Shown piece by piece: positions 7,606-16,207 of a stretch of 64,000 nucleotides of DNA. Location of the stretch: assembly GCF_016599715.1 (NCBI RefSeq), contig NZ_CP067019.1, positions 1,798,001-1,862,000 on the forward strand, written 5' to 3'. The stretch is from Acinetobacter sp. CS-2. GTDB taxonomy: Bacteria > Pseudomonadota > Gammaproteobacteria > Pseudomonadales > Moraxellaceae. The notes beneath the pieces are model-generated. The model worked only from the letters and a program-made list of their open reading frames with translations, searched no databases and was not told where the DNA came from. A program made the translations under genes and the position numbers. How positions within the stretch are numbered: position 1 is the stretch's first letter; each line of letters opens with the position of its first letter.

Positions 7606-9165
7606 CTATGAATGCAGATTATCGACAACCCAGGTGTCTTTAATGCCACCACCTTGTGAAGAATTCACCACTAGCGACCCTGCCTGCATGGCTACCCGTG
7701 TCAAGCCACCCGGTACAATCTCGGTTCGATATGGTGAGCTAAGGACGAATGGGCGCAAATCGATATGACGCTCTGCCACGCCAAAATCGGTTAAAGTCGG
7801 GCAAACCGATAAATCCAGTGTCGGCTGTGCAATATACAAATGCGGTGCTGCACTAATTTTGTCTCTAAAAGATTCAATCTGGCTGTTTGAGGCATGTGGG
7901 CCAATCAACATGCCATACCCCCCTGAACCCTGCGCTTCTTTCACCACCAGTTGTTCCAGATTGGCTAAGACGTATTCCAGATCTTCACTTTCCCGACACA
8001 GATAAGTCGGTACATTTTTTAAGATGGCCTGCTCACCAAGATAAAAATGGATCATTTTATCCACGTACGGATAGATCGATTTATCATCAGCCACTCCGGT
8101 ACCCGGCGCATTGGCAATCACCACATTGTGATTTAAATAAGCTGACATTAAGCCAGGCACACCCAAGGTGCTATCCGGCAAAAAGCATAAAGGATCGAGA
8201 TATGCATCATCGACTCGCCGATAAATTACATCAACCCGCTGTCTGCCACGAATCGTTTTGACATAAACCTTATCGTTCTCTACAAAAAGGTCACGTGATG
8301 TCACTAAAGGCACATCCATTTCCCTTGCCAGGAAGGAATGTTCATAATATGCGCTGTTATAACGACCCGGAGTCAAGACCACAATAAAAGGCTTATCTAC
8401 ATAGGCATTTTCAACAAGGATCTCTTTGAGTAACTGAGGATATTGTTCAATACCCAAAATGTTATTTTGCTGGAACAGCTGTGGCATTATTTTTTGGCTA
8501 ATTTTCCGGCTTTCCAGCATATAAGACACACCGGATGGCGTTCTTAAATTATCTTCCAGTACATAAAATTCACCATGACGGTCACGGATAATATCGATCC
8601 CACTGATTTGACTGTAAATTTTTCCTTTCAGGTCATGTGCATACATATGTGGCTGATAAGCTTCATGAGCCAACACCTGCAACTCAGGCACAATATTGGC
8701 TTTCAAAATGTCCTGTTGATGATAAATATCATGTAAAAATAAATTCAGCGCGCGCACTCTTTGTGCACAGCCAAGTGACACCTTGTTCCATTGTTTTTTT
8801 TCAATGACACGCGGAATCAGATCATAGGGAATGGTTCGTTCAATTCCTTCAGATTCGCCATAGACGGTGAAAGTAATACCGTCATATAAAAAATGCTCCT
8901 TGGCGGTCTGGTTAAGCGACTTTAACTCTTCCAAGGTATGCTGTGATAACCAATGTTCTATCTTTTGGCAGGTTTCCCCAGACATGGCTCGATCATCAAC
9001 CAGCTCATTAAAGAAATGTGATTTGAACTGTTGAAATAATGCATTTACCTTATTTTGTGGCTTTACTTGATTTACCGTAGTCACGCTACTATTAGTCTCG
9101 ATATCACTGTGAGCAAAATTTTCTAATAAAGAAATTAAATTTGTATCTTGATTCTCTTTAAGCAT
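7606..9165 (-). CDS. Circularly permuted type 2 ATP-grasp protein (Anbu cluster)
   Basis: This predicted ATP-dependent carboxylate-amine ligase forms peptide or amide bonds on an unknown substrate. Diagnostic segments are present: LRTPSGVSYMLESR, VVLTPGRYNSAYYEHSFLAREM, YRRVDDAYLDPL, NAPGTGVADDKSIYPYVD and VVKEAQGSGGYGMLIGP (ATP-grasp lid and loops). The 519-residue length is normal (about 480-520). The first 60 or so residues are low-complexity and poorly conserved. It is the first gene of the cluster; the alpha-E gene starts 24 bases after its stop. The 234-base gap upstream is shared with a divergent WYL regulator. Confidence 0.9.
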   Translation of the reverse strand: MLKENQDTNLISLLENFAHSDIETNSSVTTVNQVKPQNKVNALFQQFKSHFFNELVDDRAMSGETCQKIEHWLSQHTLEELKSLNQTAKEHFLYDGITFTVYGESEGIERTIPYDLIPRVIEKKQWNKVSLGCAQRVRALNLFLHDIYHQQDILKANIVPELQVLAHEAYQPHMYAHDLKGKIYSQISGIDIIRDRHGEFYVLEDNLRTPSGVSYMLESRKISQKIMPQLFQQNNILGIEQYPQLLKEILVENAYVDKPFIVVLTPGRYNSAYYEHSFLAREMDVPLVTSRDLFVENDKVYVKTIRGRQRVDVIYRRVDDAYLDPLCFLPDSTLGVPGLMSAYLNHNVVIANAPGTGVADDKSIYPYVDKMIHFYLGEQAILKNVPTYLCRESEDLEYVLANLEQLVVKEAQGSGGYGMLIGPHASNSQIESFRDKISAAPHLYIAQPTLDLSVCPTLTDFGVAERHIDLRPFVLSSPYRTEIVPGGLTRVAMQAGSLVVNSSQGGGIKDTWVVDNLHS

Positions 9166-9399
9166 ACAAACCTCGTCATTGTTTTCTATTGTGATTAGAC
9201 TCTAGCAACAAACATGCCAATCATTCTTTAAGTTATTGAGCTATGATGATTTTATGCATTCAACGGCATTTTTTGCATAAATCTGGAGCAAAATATACAG
9301 AGTTACAGACACCCATGCTTGCGAAAATAATTCAGTTTTTTTATTGTGTTCATAATTTAATGGATATATAAACACTCTACTGGTTCTTTAATTTTAGTT

Positions 9400-10401
9400 A
9401 TGTCTTCACAAGAAAAAGAAACATCAAATAGCCTGTATCGTCAGTGGCAAATTTTATCTCGTCTTTCTACCGGGAAATGGATGGGCACCCGTGAATTACA
9501 GGAAATTTTACAGCGTGAAGGCATTGATATCAGCCTGCGTACCATTCAACGTGATTTAAATCAAATCTCGCTACGTTTTCCGATTGAAAGCAGTAAAACC
9601 GTGCCTCAAGGCTGGCGCTGGCGTTCAGATGCGCCTATTCAAAGTTTGCCACATATGACCAGCTCGCAAGCAGTCACCTTTATGATGGTCGAAGAACATT
9701 TAAAACACCTATTGCCGCCTAGCCTGATTGAAGAGATGAATCCATGGTTTGATCTGGCACGTCGCAGCTTGTCGACCCAAAACAATGTACGCCAATGGAT
9801 TAACCGTGTGCGTATTGTCCCGGCGACTCAACCGCTGATTCCCCCTGTCGTCGACAAACTGGCACAACAGTCCATTTATGAAGGCTTGCTGCAAGATAAA
9901 CAGCTGGAATGTGTTTACCAGGGACGCAGCCATTCTGGCGAAGAAAAAACCTATATTTTAAATCCCTTAGCGTTGGTACAAAAAGGTGCGATTATTTATT
10001 TGATTTGTACCCGCCATGATAAAACCGATATTCAGACCTTTGCCCTGCATCGTTTTAAATCGGCTGTGGTGCTAAATTCGCGCGCGATGCATCCGGTTAA
10101 CTTTGATATTGATGCCTATATTGAATCCGGTGCCTTAGGCTTTAGGGTCGACTACAATAAACCGACCCAAAATGTGACATTAAAACTAACTATGACAGAA
10201 GAAGATGCACATTACTTTGATGAAAGCCAGCTCAGCACGGACCAGGTGATTGAAAAATTAGAGAATGGTTTGGCCCAAGTCACTGCAACCGTGCCTTTCA
10301 CTTCACAACTGGCATGGTGGTTAAGGAGTTTTGGCAACAAGATTCAGCACATCGAGCCGATTGAAGTTTCCAATGCAGTTCGTCAAATCGGGGATGAATA
10401 A
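9400..10401 (+). CDS. WYL-domain transcriptional regulator
   Basis: An N-terminal winged helix of the DeoR type (about residues 10-75, with GKWMGTRELQEIL and ISLRTIQRDLNQIS as the recognition region) is followed by a WYL domain (about 150-240, core YIL-NPLALVQKGAIIYLICT). A C-terminal extension (WYL C-terminal domain) completes the 333 residues. WYL domains sense nucleic acid or nucleotide ligands in several phage-defence and DNA-damage regulators. The gene is divergent from the Anbu cluster across a 234-base spacer, so it may control that cluster; this is inference. No strong SD site is seen before the ATG. Confidence 0.85.
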   Translation: MSSQEKETSNSLYRQWQILSRLSTGKWMGTRELQEILQREGIDISLRTIQRDLNQISLRFPIESSKTVPQGWRWRSDAPIQSLPHMTSSQAVTFMMVEEHLKHLLPPSLIEEMNPWFDLARRSLSTQNNVRQWINRVRIVPATQPLIPPVVDKLAQQSIYEGLLQDKQLECVYQGRSHSGEEKTYILNPLALVQKGAIIYLICTRHDKTDIQTFALHRFKSAVVLNSRAMHPVNFDIDAYIESGALGFRVDYNKPTQNVTLKLTMTEEDAHYFDESQLSTDQVIEKLENGLAQVTATVPFTSQLAWWLRSFGNKIQHIEPIEVSNAVRQIGDE

Positions 10402-10420
10402 AAGCACTGAAATAAACAAT

Positions 10421-10445
10421 AAAAAAAGTCCCAATCTTTGGGACT
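10421..10445 (-). terminator. Terminator-like hairpin reading on the minus strand
   Basis: An 8-bp stem AGTCCCAA/TTGGGACT (10427-10434 with 10438-10445) is followed by seven T on the minus strand but not on the plus strand. It therefore suits a minus-strand transcript arriving from about 10450-10870 rather than the plus-strand WYL gene. Confidence 0.65.
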
Positions 10446-10499
10446 ATAGAATATTTCTGCTTGGATCTATTTTTAGTATTGTCTGGTAGGCTTCTAGAA

Positions 10500-10539
10500 C
10501 ATCAAGCTTTATTTTCTCACCCCGACACAAAGCTTGATG
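10500..10539. repeat. 11-bp perfect inverted repeat with 18-base loop
   Basis: CATCAAGCTTT at 10500-10510 pairs exactly with AAAGCTTGATG at 10529-10539. It lies just upstream, in minus-strand sense, of the minus-strand terminator and could be a structured part of a small RNA. Confidence 0.6.
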
Positions 10540-10602
10540 GTGACGGATTTTACACATGGAGAAAAACATATTGTGCTCTACTAGCACGCCAGTTCTCCAC
10601 TA

Positions 10603-10818
10603 TTATAGCGAATGGATTTCATCGTCATATAAATTACCTCTGTGGCTTAGATAAAACCAATGTAATTCAAACTCTCCGCTTTGTGAAAGCATAAGATCAG
10701 CAGTGTTAATCTGATTATTGATTAAGCATTTATTCTGAATTTCTATTTCCATGTGTTTATATACTCTTATGTAGTGTTCAGTCCAACTTTCATTCAATTC
10801 AAGAATGCCTATACTCAA
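10603..10818 (-). pseudogene. Possible gene remnant or small unknown protein
   Basis: A 71-codon open frame begins with TTG at 10818 and has no properly spaced SD site. The frame stays open upstream to a stop near 10870 without any ATG. The residue composition (acidic, several Trp/Tyr, SWTEHYIRVYKHMEIEI) looks protein-like, and a minus-strand terminator lies downstream. It could be the C-terminal remnant of a decayed gene or chance. I recognise no family. Confidence 0.25.
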
Positions 10819-10928
10819 CCTTAACAGCTGAGATTTACTCTTAGCTCCTTTTAGTGGTTTTACAAATCAGAACTTGTACAGTGTACATAAAATAGGCAAA
10901 TTCATATTATGAACCATTTGATGGAAAC

Positions 10929-12605
10929 ATGAAAATGCCAGTTCCAGCCCAAGCCGTCAGACATAGACTTTTAAATACTTTTTTCTCACGATACTCGGTC
11001 TGGTTTAGCTGTATTTTTATTACCTTAACAATTAGCTGGTTTAGAATTATCTATGAACTTCAATCTATTCATTATTTTCTTTCCGATCCCTTTCTGAATT
11101 CTTTATGGCTGATTTCAGGAATCCTGACCCTTGTTGGTGTATATGATATCTTGCAAAATCAGCATTCAATCCTGAAAAATTATCCCATCATTGGACATTT
11201 TCGCTTTATTTTTGAAGAGTTTCGTCCTGAAATCCGGCAATATTTTATTGAAGACGATCAGGATGCCCTGCCTTTTTCACGGATGCAACGCAGTCTGGTT
11301 TATCAACGTGCCAAGAATAAAAATGCCGATAAACCGTTTGGCTCCCTGATTGATGTCTATCAGCAAGATTACCGTTTTATTACCCATTCCATTACACCAT
11401 GCAAACCTGCCGATCCTGAAAGCTTCCGTATTCAAATCGGCAATCATCAATGTCGACAGCCCTATAGCGCCTCCATTATGAATATCTCCGCCCTGAGTTT
11501 TGGCAGCCTGAGCGCCAATGCGATTCGGGCGTTGAATCTGGGGGCGAAAATGGGCAATTTTTACCATGATACGGGTGAAGGCAGTATCAGCCCTTATCAT
11601 CTGGAAAATGGTGGGGATATCGTGTGGGAACTGGGTAGTGCCTACTTTGGCTGCCGTACTCTGGAGGGTCAGTTCGATCCGGAAAAATTTACCAAGCAAG
11701 CACGATTACCGCAAATCAAGATGATAGAAATCAAGCTGTCTCAAGGGGCAAAACCGGGTCATGGAGGAATTTTACCCAAAAGCAAAATTTCAGAAGAAAT
11801 TGCCCAGATACGCGGAGTGAGCCGGGAACATGATTGCGTATCCCCAGCACAACATTCTACATTTAGCACTCCGATTGAAATGATGCATTTTATACAGCAA
11901 CTGCGTGAACTGTCTGGCGGTAAACCGGTGGGCTTTAAACTCTGTATTGGCCAGCCCTGGCAATTCATGAGTATTGTCAAAGCCATGCTTGAAACTCAAA
12001 TTGTGCCGGACTTTATTGTGGTAGATGGCTCTGAAGGTGGTAGTGGTGCCGCCCCGATTGAACTGATTGACCACGTGGGTACGCCTTTACGTGAAGGTTT
12101 ACTGTTTGTCCATAACACCTTGGTCGGTGCAGGTTTAAGAAATCGAATCAAGATAGGAGCAAGCGGCAAAATTATCAGTGCATTTGACATTGCTAGTACC
12201 ATGGCAATTGGGGCAGACTGGGTCAATTCAGCACGTGGCTTTATGTTTGCCGTAGGCTGTATTCAGGCACAAAGTTGTCATACCAACCAATGCCCGGTTG
12301 GTGTTACCACCCAAGACCAGGAACGGCAAAAAGCCCTGCATGTTCCCAGCAAGGCAGTTCGTGTTTTGAATTTTCAAAAAAATACCCTGCGTGCCTTATC
12401 CGAAATGATTGCAGTCGCAGGCTTAAAACATCCAGCGGATATCAAGCCACATCATTTAGCCCAGCGCATTAATGACCGGGAAATCAAGAATTATGCCCAG
12501 TTGCACTTCTGGTTAAAAGAAGGTGAATTACTCAACTGCAAAGCAGGAGATCATGAAAACTTCTATTATCGCATCTGGAATTTAGCCCATGCAGAAAGAT
12601 TTTAA
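10929..12605 (+). CDS. FMN-binding glutamate synthase family protein
   Basis: The protein is related to the central/FMN domain of the GOGAT large subunit (domain 2) but has no glutaminase domain, so it is not classic glutamate synthase. Two hydrophobic segments occupy about residues 25-75, anchoring it to the membrane. The TIM-barrel FMN/Fe-S part then shows NISALSFGSLSANAIRALN, GEGSISPYH, KLSQGAKPGHGG, VDGSEGGSGAAP and GCIQAQSCHTNQCPVG with the 3Fe-4S-type cysteines. The length of 558 is usual for these stand-alone proteins. The start at 10929 follows GGAAAC. The physiological reaction is not established. Confidence 0.88.
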   Translation: MKMPVPAQAVRHRLLNTFFSRYSVWFSCIFITLTISWFRIIYELQSIHYFLSDPFLNSLWLISGILTLVGVYDILQNQHSILKNYPIIGHFRFIFEEFRPEIRQYFIEDDQDALPFSRMQRSLVYQRAKNKNADKPFGSLIDVYQQDYRFITHSITPCKPADPESFRIQIGNHQCRQPYSASIMNISALSFGSLSANAIRALNLGAKMGNFYHDTGEGSISPYHLENGGDIVWELGSAYFGCRTLEGQFDPEKFTKQARLPQIKMIEIKLSQGAKPGHGGILPKSKISEEIAQIRGVSREHDCVSPAQHSTFSTPIEMMHFIQQLRELSGGKPVGFKLCIGQPWQFMSIVKAMLETQIVPDFIVVDGSEGGSGAAPIELIDHVGTPLREGLLFVHNTLVGAGLRNRIKIGASGKIISAFDIASTMAIGADWVNSARGFMFAVGCIQAQSCHTNQCPVGVTTQDQERQKALHVPSKAVRVLNFQKNTLRALSEMIAVAGLKHPADIKPHHLAQRINDREIKNYAQLHFWLKEGELLNCKAGDHENFYYRIWNLAHAERF

Positions 12606-12983
12606 TCGGGACACAAATTCAAAGTGAATTGCATTTCAAAGAATCAACAAAGAGGCTACATGGGCCAGTGCTGTCCCATAATTTGAATTTTATTTTCAGC
12701 ACCAAATCAATATGATGACATTCTATATTTAAATATTTGATATTTATATTTAATTTTTTCTCAGCCTTGTCTTTTCTTTAAAAGTTCAAGTCACTTTGTG
12801 TAGGCTGAACCCTACTTTTGACAGACCAAAAGTAGGCAAAAGTCTTTATTCCCCATACACGACATCCTGTCGTGATGGGGAACGTGTGGCATCCTTGCCA
12901 CACTCACGAATCAAACACCTGGAATTTAACTGTGGGACAGCAGGTGCCACATGAGCCTCTTTCAGGTAGTCATGTAAAGCAAA
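12606..12983. other. Intergenic region carrying a hairpin-array repeat
   Basis: These 378 bases have no supported gene. The first half is AT-rich and unremarkable. The second half (12811 onward) folds into consecutive hairpins, described as a separate feature. Confidence 0.6.
12811..12951. repeat. Array of consecutive hairpins, probably a dispersed repeat
   Basis: Hairpin 1 is a 10-bp perfect stem, CCTACTTTTG with CAAAAGTAGG (12811-12836). Hairpin 2 pairs CCCCAT and ACGAC with GTCGT and ATGGGG around an ATCCT loop (12851-12880). Hairpin 3 is GTGTGGCA with TGCCACAC around TCCT (12884-12903). A weaker pairing, TGTGG with CCACA, lies at about 12931-12951. The repeated ATCCT/TCCT loops and mirrored stems suggest one repeat type, resembling repeats I remember between Acinetobacter genes. 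Confidence 0.6.
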
Positions 12984-14027
12984 TCAATAATAACCAGATG
13001 AGCTTTGGGCATGTAAAAAAGCAGGAATCAAACCGGTTAAGGCCGCACGAATATCAGCACGTTCATTGATCAACTGGTGTGACCCTTCTTCCAGCATCAA
13101 TAAGGTCTGTAAACGGAACTTGCGACGAATAAACTCAATATTATAGCGCCAGTCGACCGTCTGGTCCTGTGCCCCCTGTGCCAACCAGACGGGAATGCGG
13201 CAAGCAGGACGCTCTTCCATTTCCTGCATCCATTTTGACATGGCCAGAATCCAGTCCATTCCCATCATACGGGGCTGTAACGGATCTTTTAAACGGACAA
13301 AACGTAAAAACTCAGGATTATGATTATTACGCCTAAAATGCCGTGGTACCTGACGCTTAATCCGTCGGATAATACCCAGACCAACAGAATTATGCCACCA
13401 CGCCGACTTGGCTGGTCGAAGCAGCGGTGAAAGCAATAATACACGGTCTACATAGGGATTTTCACGACGCTGGGCAAATTCCAGCAAATGATGCATCCAG
13501 ATGGCACCACCGGTACTCTGACCGATTCCTAACCAGGGTTTCGGTAATTGCTCGGCATTTTTAATGTAGTGATAAACAGCATGTAATACCTGCTGGTAAT
13601 GATCAAAATTTTTGATATTTGCCGGCGAACCGTCACTCAGGCCATGACCGGGCAAATCATAGGTAATGACACTAAAACCCTGTTCCAGCAATTCACGAAT
13701 AATCGGCTGGTAAATCCCACTATGTTCCAGGTAGCCGTGCAGTAAAAATACCGTGCCACGTATTTTCGGTAAGGCAATTTTTCCCAGATTCGGTTGAAAT
13801 ACCTGTACATGCAATTTAAACAAAGGCATTTGCACATAGCCTTGCCAGTGCTCACAGTCCAGCAAATGCAAACCATATAACTTGCGATAGGCCTGAATTT
13901 CGAGTGAAGGTTGATAAGGCTGGTTCAGATTCAATGCTTCAAGTAATTGAGGTGTGGTTTCACGACTTGGAACGGGTAAATCCAGCTGTTTTAAAATAGC
14001 AGGATTTAAAAATGGAATATCAGGCAT
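12984..14027 (-). CDS. Alpha/beta hydrolase, lysophospholipase-like
   Basis: This is a serine hydrolase of the monoacylglycerol-lipase/lysophospholipase type. The nucleophile elbow is GIGQSTGGA (Ser171). The oxyanion-hole region is FLLHGYLEHSG, followed by YDLPGHGLSDG. The acid and His are probably in QDQTVDWR and EGSHQLINE. I start at the ATG at 14027 (347 residues), which overlaps the upstream stop as TAATG and has GAGAGG about 7 bases upstream; the longer frame would need a TTG. The overlap shows translational coupling to the YdcF-like gene. The substrate is unknown; a membrane lipid or lipid ester is plausible from the context. Confidence 0.88.
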   Translation of the reverse strand: MPDIPFLNPAILKQLDLPVPSRETTPQLLEALNLNQPYQPSLEIQAYRKLYGLHLLDCEHWQGYVQMPLFKLHVQVFQPNLGKIALPKIRGTVFLLHGYLEHSGIYQPIIRELLEQGFSVITYDLPGHGLSDGSPANIKNFDHYQQVLHAVYHYIKNAEQLPKPWLGIGQSTGGAIWMHHLLEFAQRRENPYVDRVLLLSPLLRPAKSAWWHNSVGLGIIRRIKRQVPRHFRRNNHNPEFLRFVRLKDPLQPRMMGMDWILAMSKWMQEMEERPACRIPVWLAQGAQDQTVDWRYNIEFIRRKFRLQTLLMLEEGSHQLINERADIRAALTGLIPAFLHAQSSSGYY

Positions 14028-15157
14028 TAAGGTACCTCTCGGCAATCACTGGAACCAAACCAGATATCACGAATAGTGGCTAACATTTCATAATTGGCAC
14101 GGCGGCTATGGTCATAATTCTGTTCACTTGGACGCCAGTGGGTCAATTGAGTGGGCATAGGTGCTTCCACAGGTACAGTTTCAATACCATTCAAGGCAAA
14201 TAAACGACGGGTACGCGGCATATGATAACGGTCGGTAATCAGAATCACCCGTGGAGCTCCACCTTTTTTTTGCAATAGCAATGAGCTAAAACGCGAATTT
14301 TCACAGGTATTCATGCTGCGGTCTTCCAGCAGTTTCGCATCGACATTATATGCTTTTAACCAGCGCTGCATATACGGTGCTTCAACACCACTCAGCACAA
14401 TCGGTAAATGGTACTGTCGTTCTATTTCTAAGGTTTTTTCTAAACGCAGACGGGTATATTTGTTTACCACAATATCCTTGCTATTTTTATCCAGTGTCAA
14501 CCCACCACCCAGGACCACAATTGCATAAGGTTTAGAGCTTTGTGACTGTGATTGTTCATTTTGCTCCTGAATCAGGGCAATATCCTGATAGATTGTTTCG
14601 TCAACCGCTTCTCCAGCCACCTTTTCCGGTTCTATTTCATGCGTGCGCAGAAAATCCAGATATTTTTCCATTAAGGCTTTATTTTCGCTGCTGTTTAAAT
14701 CCAGCAAATCTTTGACCGTTTGGGTGGGATCTTCTGCTTCAGATGCAGCTTCAACCGGCTTTGCCAGCAGCGGAACTTGCGGTTTGTCCTGTTGTTGTTC
14801 TTCTTTGATCTGGGCATCTTCAATGATTTGTTGCAAGGCTTTATAACGCGCTTGAATCAATACCAGATCCTGTGAATTATGGCTTTGTATCGCCTCTTCC
14901 ATCAATTTTAGATAGGCTTGACGGGCAATCCAGACTTTAGAACCCGGCTCCAGATTTTCATGTTCACTTAAAGCTGCCATTTGCTGGCTTTTTGCCGCGA
15001 CCTGATTCACCTCTACAGGCACAAAACTGTTTAATGCACTCACCACCCAACCAGAATAAAAGGGTGAATAAAGCAAAACCATGAAACAGCCGAACAGTAC
15101 AAATAGCACTGAAGCTATTTGTACCAGTCGTACCATCCAATGCGATTTCGCCATCAT
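14027..15157 (-). CDS. YdcF/ElyC-family (DUF218) membrane protein
   Basis: One N-terminal transmembrane segment (about residues 8-32) is followed by a long Gln/Glu-rich periplasmic stretch (about 55-200) and the DUF218 domain: YAIVVLGGGLTLD, RLRLEKTLEIERQYHLPIVLSG, the conserved ARSMNTxEN-like DRSMNTCENSRF, and VILITDRYHMPRTRRLF. ElyC and SanA of this superfamily act in envelope integrity and peptidoglycan or lipid-carrier metabolism. At 376 residues it is longer than simple YdcF (about 260) because of the inserted linker. It starts 3 bases after murB ends and overlaps the hydrolase, supporting a cell-envelope operon. Confidence 0.85.
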   Translation of the reverse strand: MMAKSHWMVRLVQIASVLFVLFGCFMVLLYSPFYSGWVVSALNSFVPVEVNQVAAKSQQMAALSEHENLEPGSKVWIARQAYLKLMEEAIQSHNSQDLVLIQARYKALQQIIEDAQIKEEQQQDKPQVPLLAKPVEAASEAEDPTQTVKDLLDLNSSENKALMEKYLDFLRTHEIEPEKVAGEAVDETIYQDIALIQEQNEQSQSQSSKPYAIVVLGGGLTLDKNSKDIVVNKYTRLRLEKTLEIERQYHLPIVLSGVEAPYMQRWLKAYNVDAKLLEDRSMNTCENSRFSSLLLQKKGGAPRVILITDRYHMPRTRRLFALNGIETVPVEAPMPTQLTHWRPSEQNYDHSRRANYEMLATIRDIWFGSSDCREVP

Positions 15158-15160
15158 TTT

Positions 15161-16195
15161 TTATTCCAGATGTGAACGAATTAAGCCTGTTTCATCAAAC
15201 AAGACCGGTTCCGGTTCTAACAAAATATCAAATTTTTGCTGCACATCGTGTTGTACAGCATGGTACGTGGTCTGAACATCCGCCAGATTGGCCTGATCAT
15301 AATTGACTAGCACCAAAGCCTGCTTATGGAACATACCCACCACACCCAGTTTTTTACCCTTCCAGCCTGATTGATCAATCAGCCAGCCTGCTGCAATTTT
15401 AACCCCACCTTTTGCTTGAGGATAATGGGGCAAATTCGGAAATGTCTGTGCCAAATGGTCAAAAAGCTGTTCTGAAATAATCGGATTTTTGAAAAAACTT
15501 CCCACATTCGGATATTCTTTTGGATTTGGCAATTTACTTTGACGAATCTGAATGACTTGTTTTTGCAGGTTTTCAGCCGTCTGTTCTTCACCTACTGCCT
15601 GCTTGAGATCACCATAATTCAACATTAAATGGACTTGCTTAAGCAACTTAAAAGTCACATGAGTAATCACAAAACGGTTCGGGTCATCTTTAAAAATACT
15701 GTGCCGATAGGAAAAATCACAATCTTGAGCCAGAATGGTGCTGAATTGTTCCAGCTGACGGTCATAAACTTGAACCGACTCGATGAACTCACCCGCTTCT
15801 ACTCCATAGGCACCAATATTCTGTACCGGAGATGCACCGACCAAACCTGGAATAAGTGCCAGATTCTGCAGGCCATATAAATGATTTTCTGTAGTCCAGA
15901 GTACGAAATCATGCCAGACCTGACCTGCACCCACGCGAATGGTTTTGCTGTAATCATCTTCAATCACATATTCAATGCCCTGAATGTCCATATGAATCAC
16001 CAGCGCATGGATTTTTTCCGGCAAGAGCATGTTGCTGCCACCAGACAGAATCAAAACATTTAACTGCTGTTGCTTAGCATAATTTAAAGCATCCACCAAT
16101 TCAGCTGTGGACTGAACTTTGCAGTAATGCGATGTGGTTGCATCAAGACTTAAGGTATTAAAAGGCTTAAGTTGAATTTGAGTTTGAATATTCAT
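15161..16195 (-). CDS. murB: UDP-N-acetylenolpyruvoylglucosamine reductase
   Basis: MurB uses NADPH and bound FAD to reduce the enolpyruvyl group of UDP-GlcNAc-enolpyruvate to the lactyl ether of UDP-MurNAc. The FAD-binding half shows [11 protein letters not shown] and [12 protein letters not shown]. Further on are [20 protein letters not shown], the substrate-site SYRHSIFK and the catalytic-serine region [10 protein letters not shown]. The 344-residue length and missing internal insertion identify a type I MurB as in E. coli. It sits 12 bases after the tyrosine phosphatase gene and 3 bases before the YdcF-like gene, in one transcription unit. Confidence 0.96.
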   Translation of the reverse strand: MNIQTQIQLKPFNTLSLDATTSHYCKVQSTAELVDALNYAKQQQLNVLILSGGSNMLLPEKIHALVIHMDIQGIEYVIEDDYSKTIRVGAGQVWHDFVLWTTENHLYGLQNLALIPGLVGASPVQNIGAYGVEAGEFIESVQVYDRQLEQFSTILAQDCDFSYRHSIFKDDPNRFVITHVTFKLLKQVHLMLNYGDLKQAVGEEQTAENLQKQVIQIRQSKLPNPKEYPNVGSFFKNPIISEQLFDHLAQTFPNLPHYPQAKGGVKIAAGWLIDQSGWKGKKLGVVGMFHKQALVLVNYDQANLADVQTTYHAVQHDVQQKFDILLEPEPVLFDETGLIRSHLE

Positions 16196-16207
16196 GTGCT
16201 TAAACCT

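Larger units (their letters stand above)
10402..10928. other. Gene-poor region with hairpins, between the WYL gene and the FMN glutamate-synthase-like gene
   Basis: No gene can be called confidently in these 527 bases. They hold a minus-strand terminator-like hairpin (10421-10445), an 11-bp perfect inverted repeat (10500-10539), and a minus-strand open frame at 10603-10818 that may be a gene remnant. Short plus-strand frames look random. Confidence 0.5.

Noticed and set aside
10461..10694. Plus-strand frame of 77 codons in the gene-poor patch
   Set aside because: It starts at a poor site, crosses the 11-bp inverted repeat and shows no recognisable protein features.
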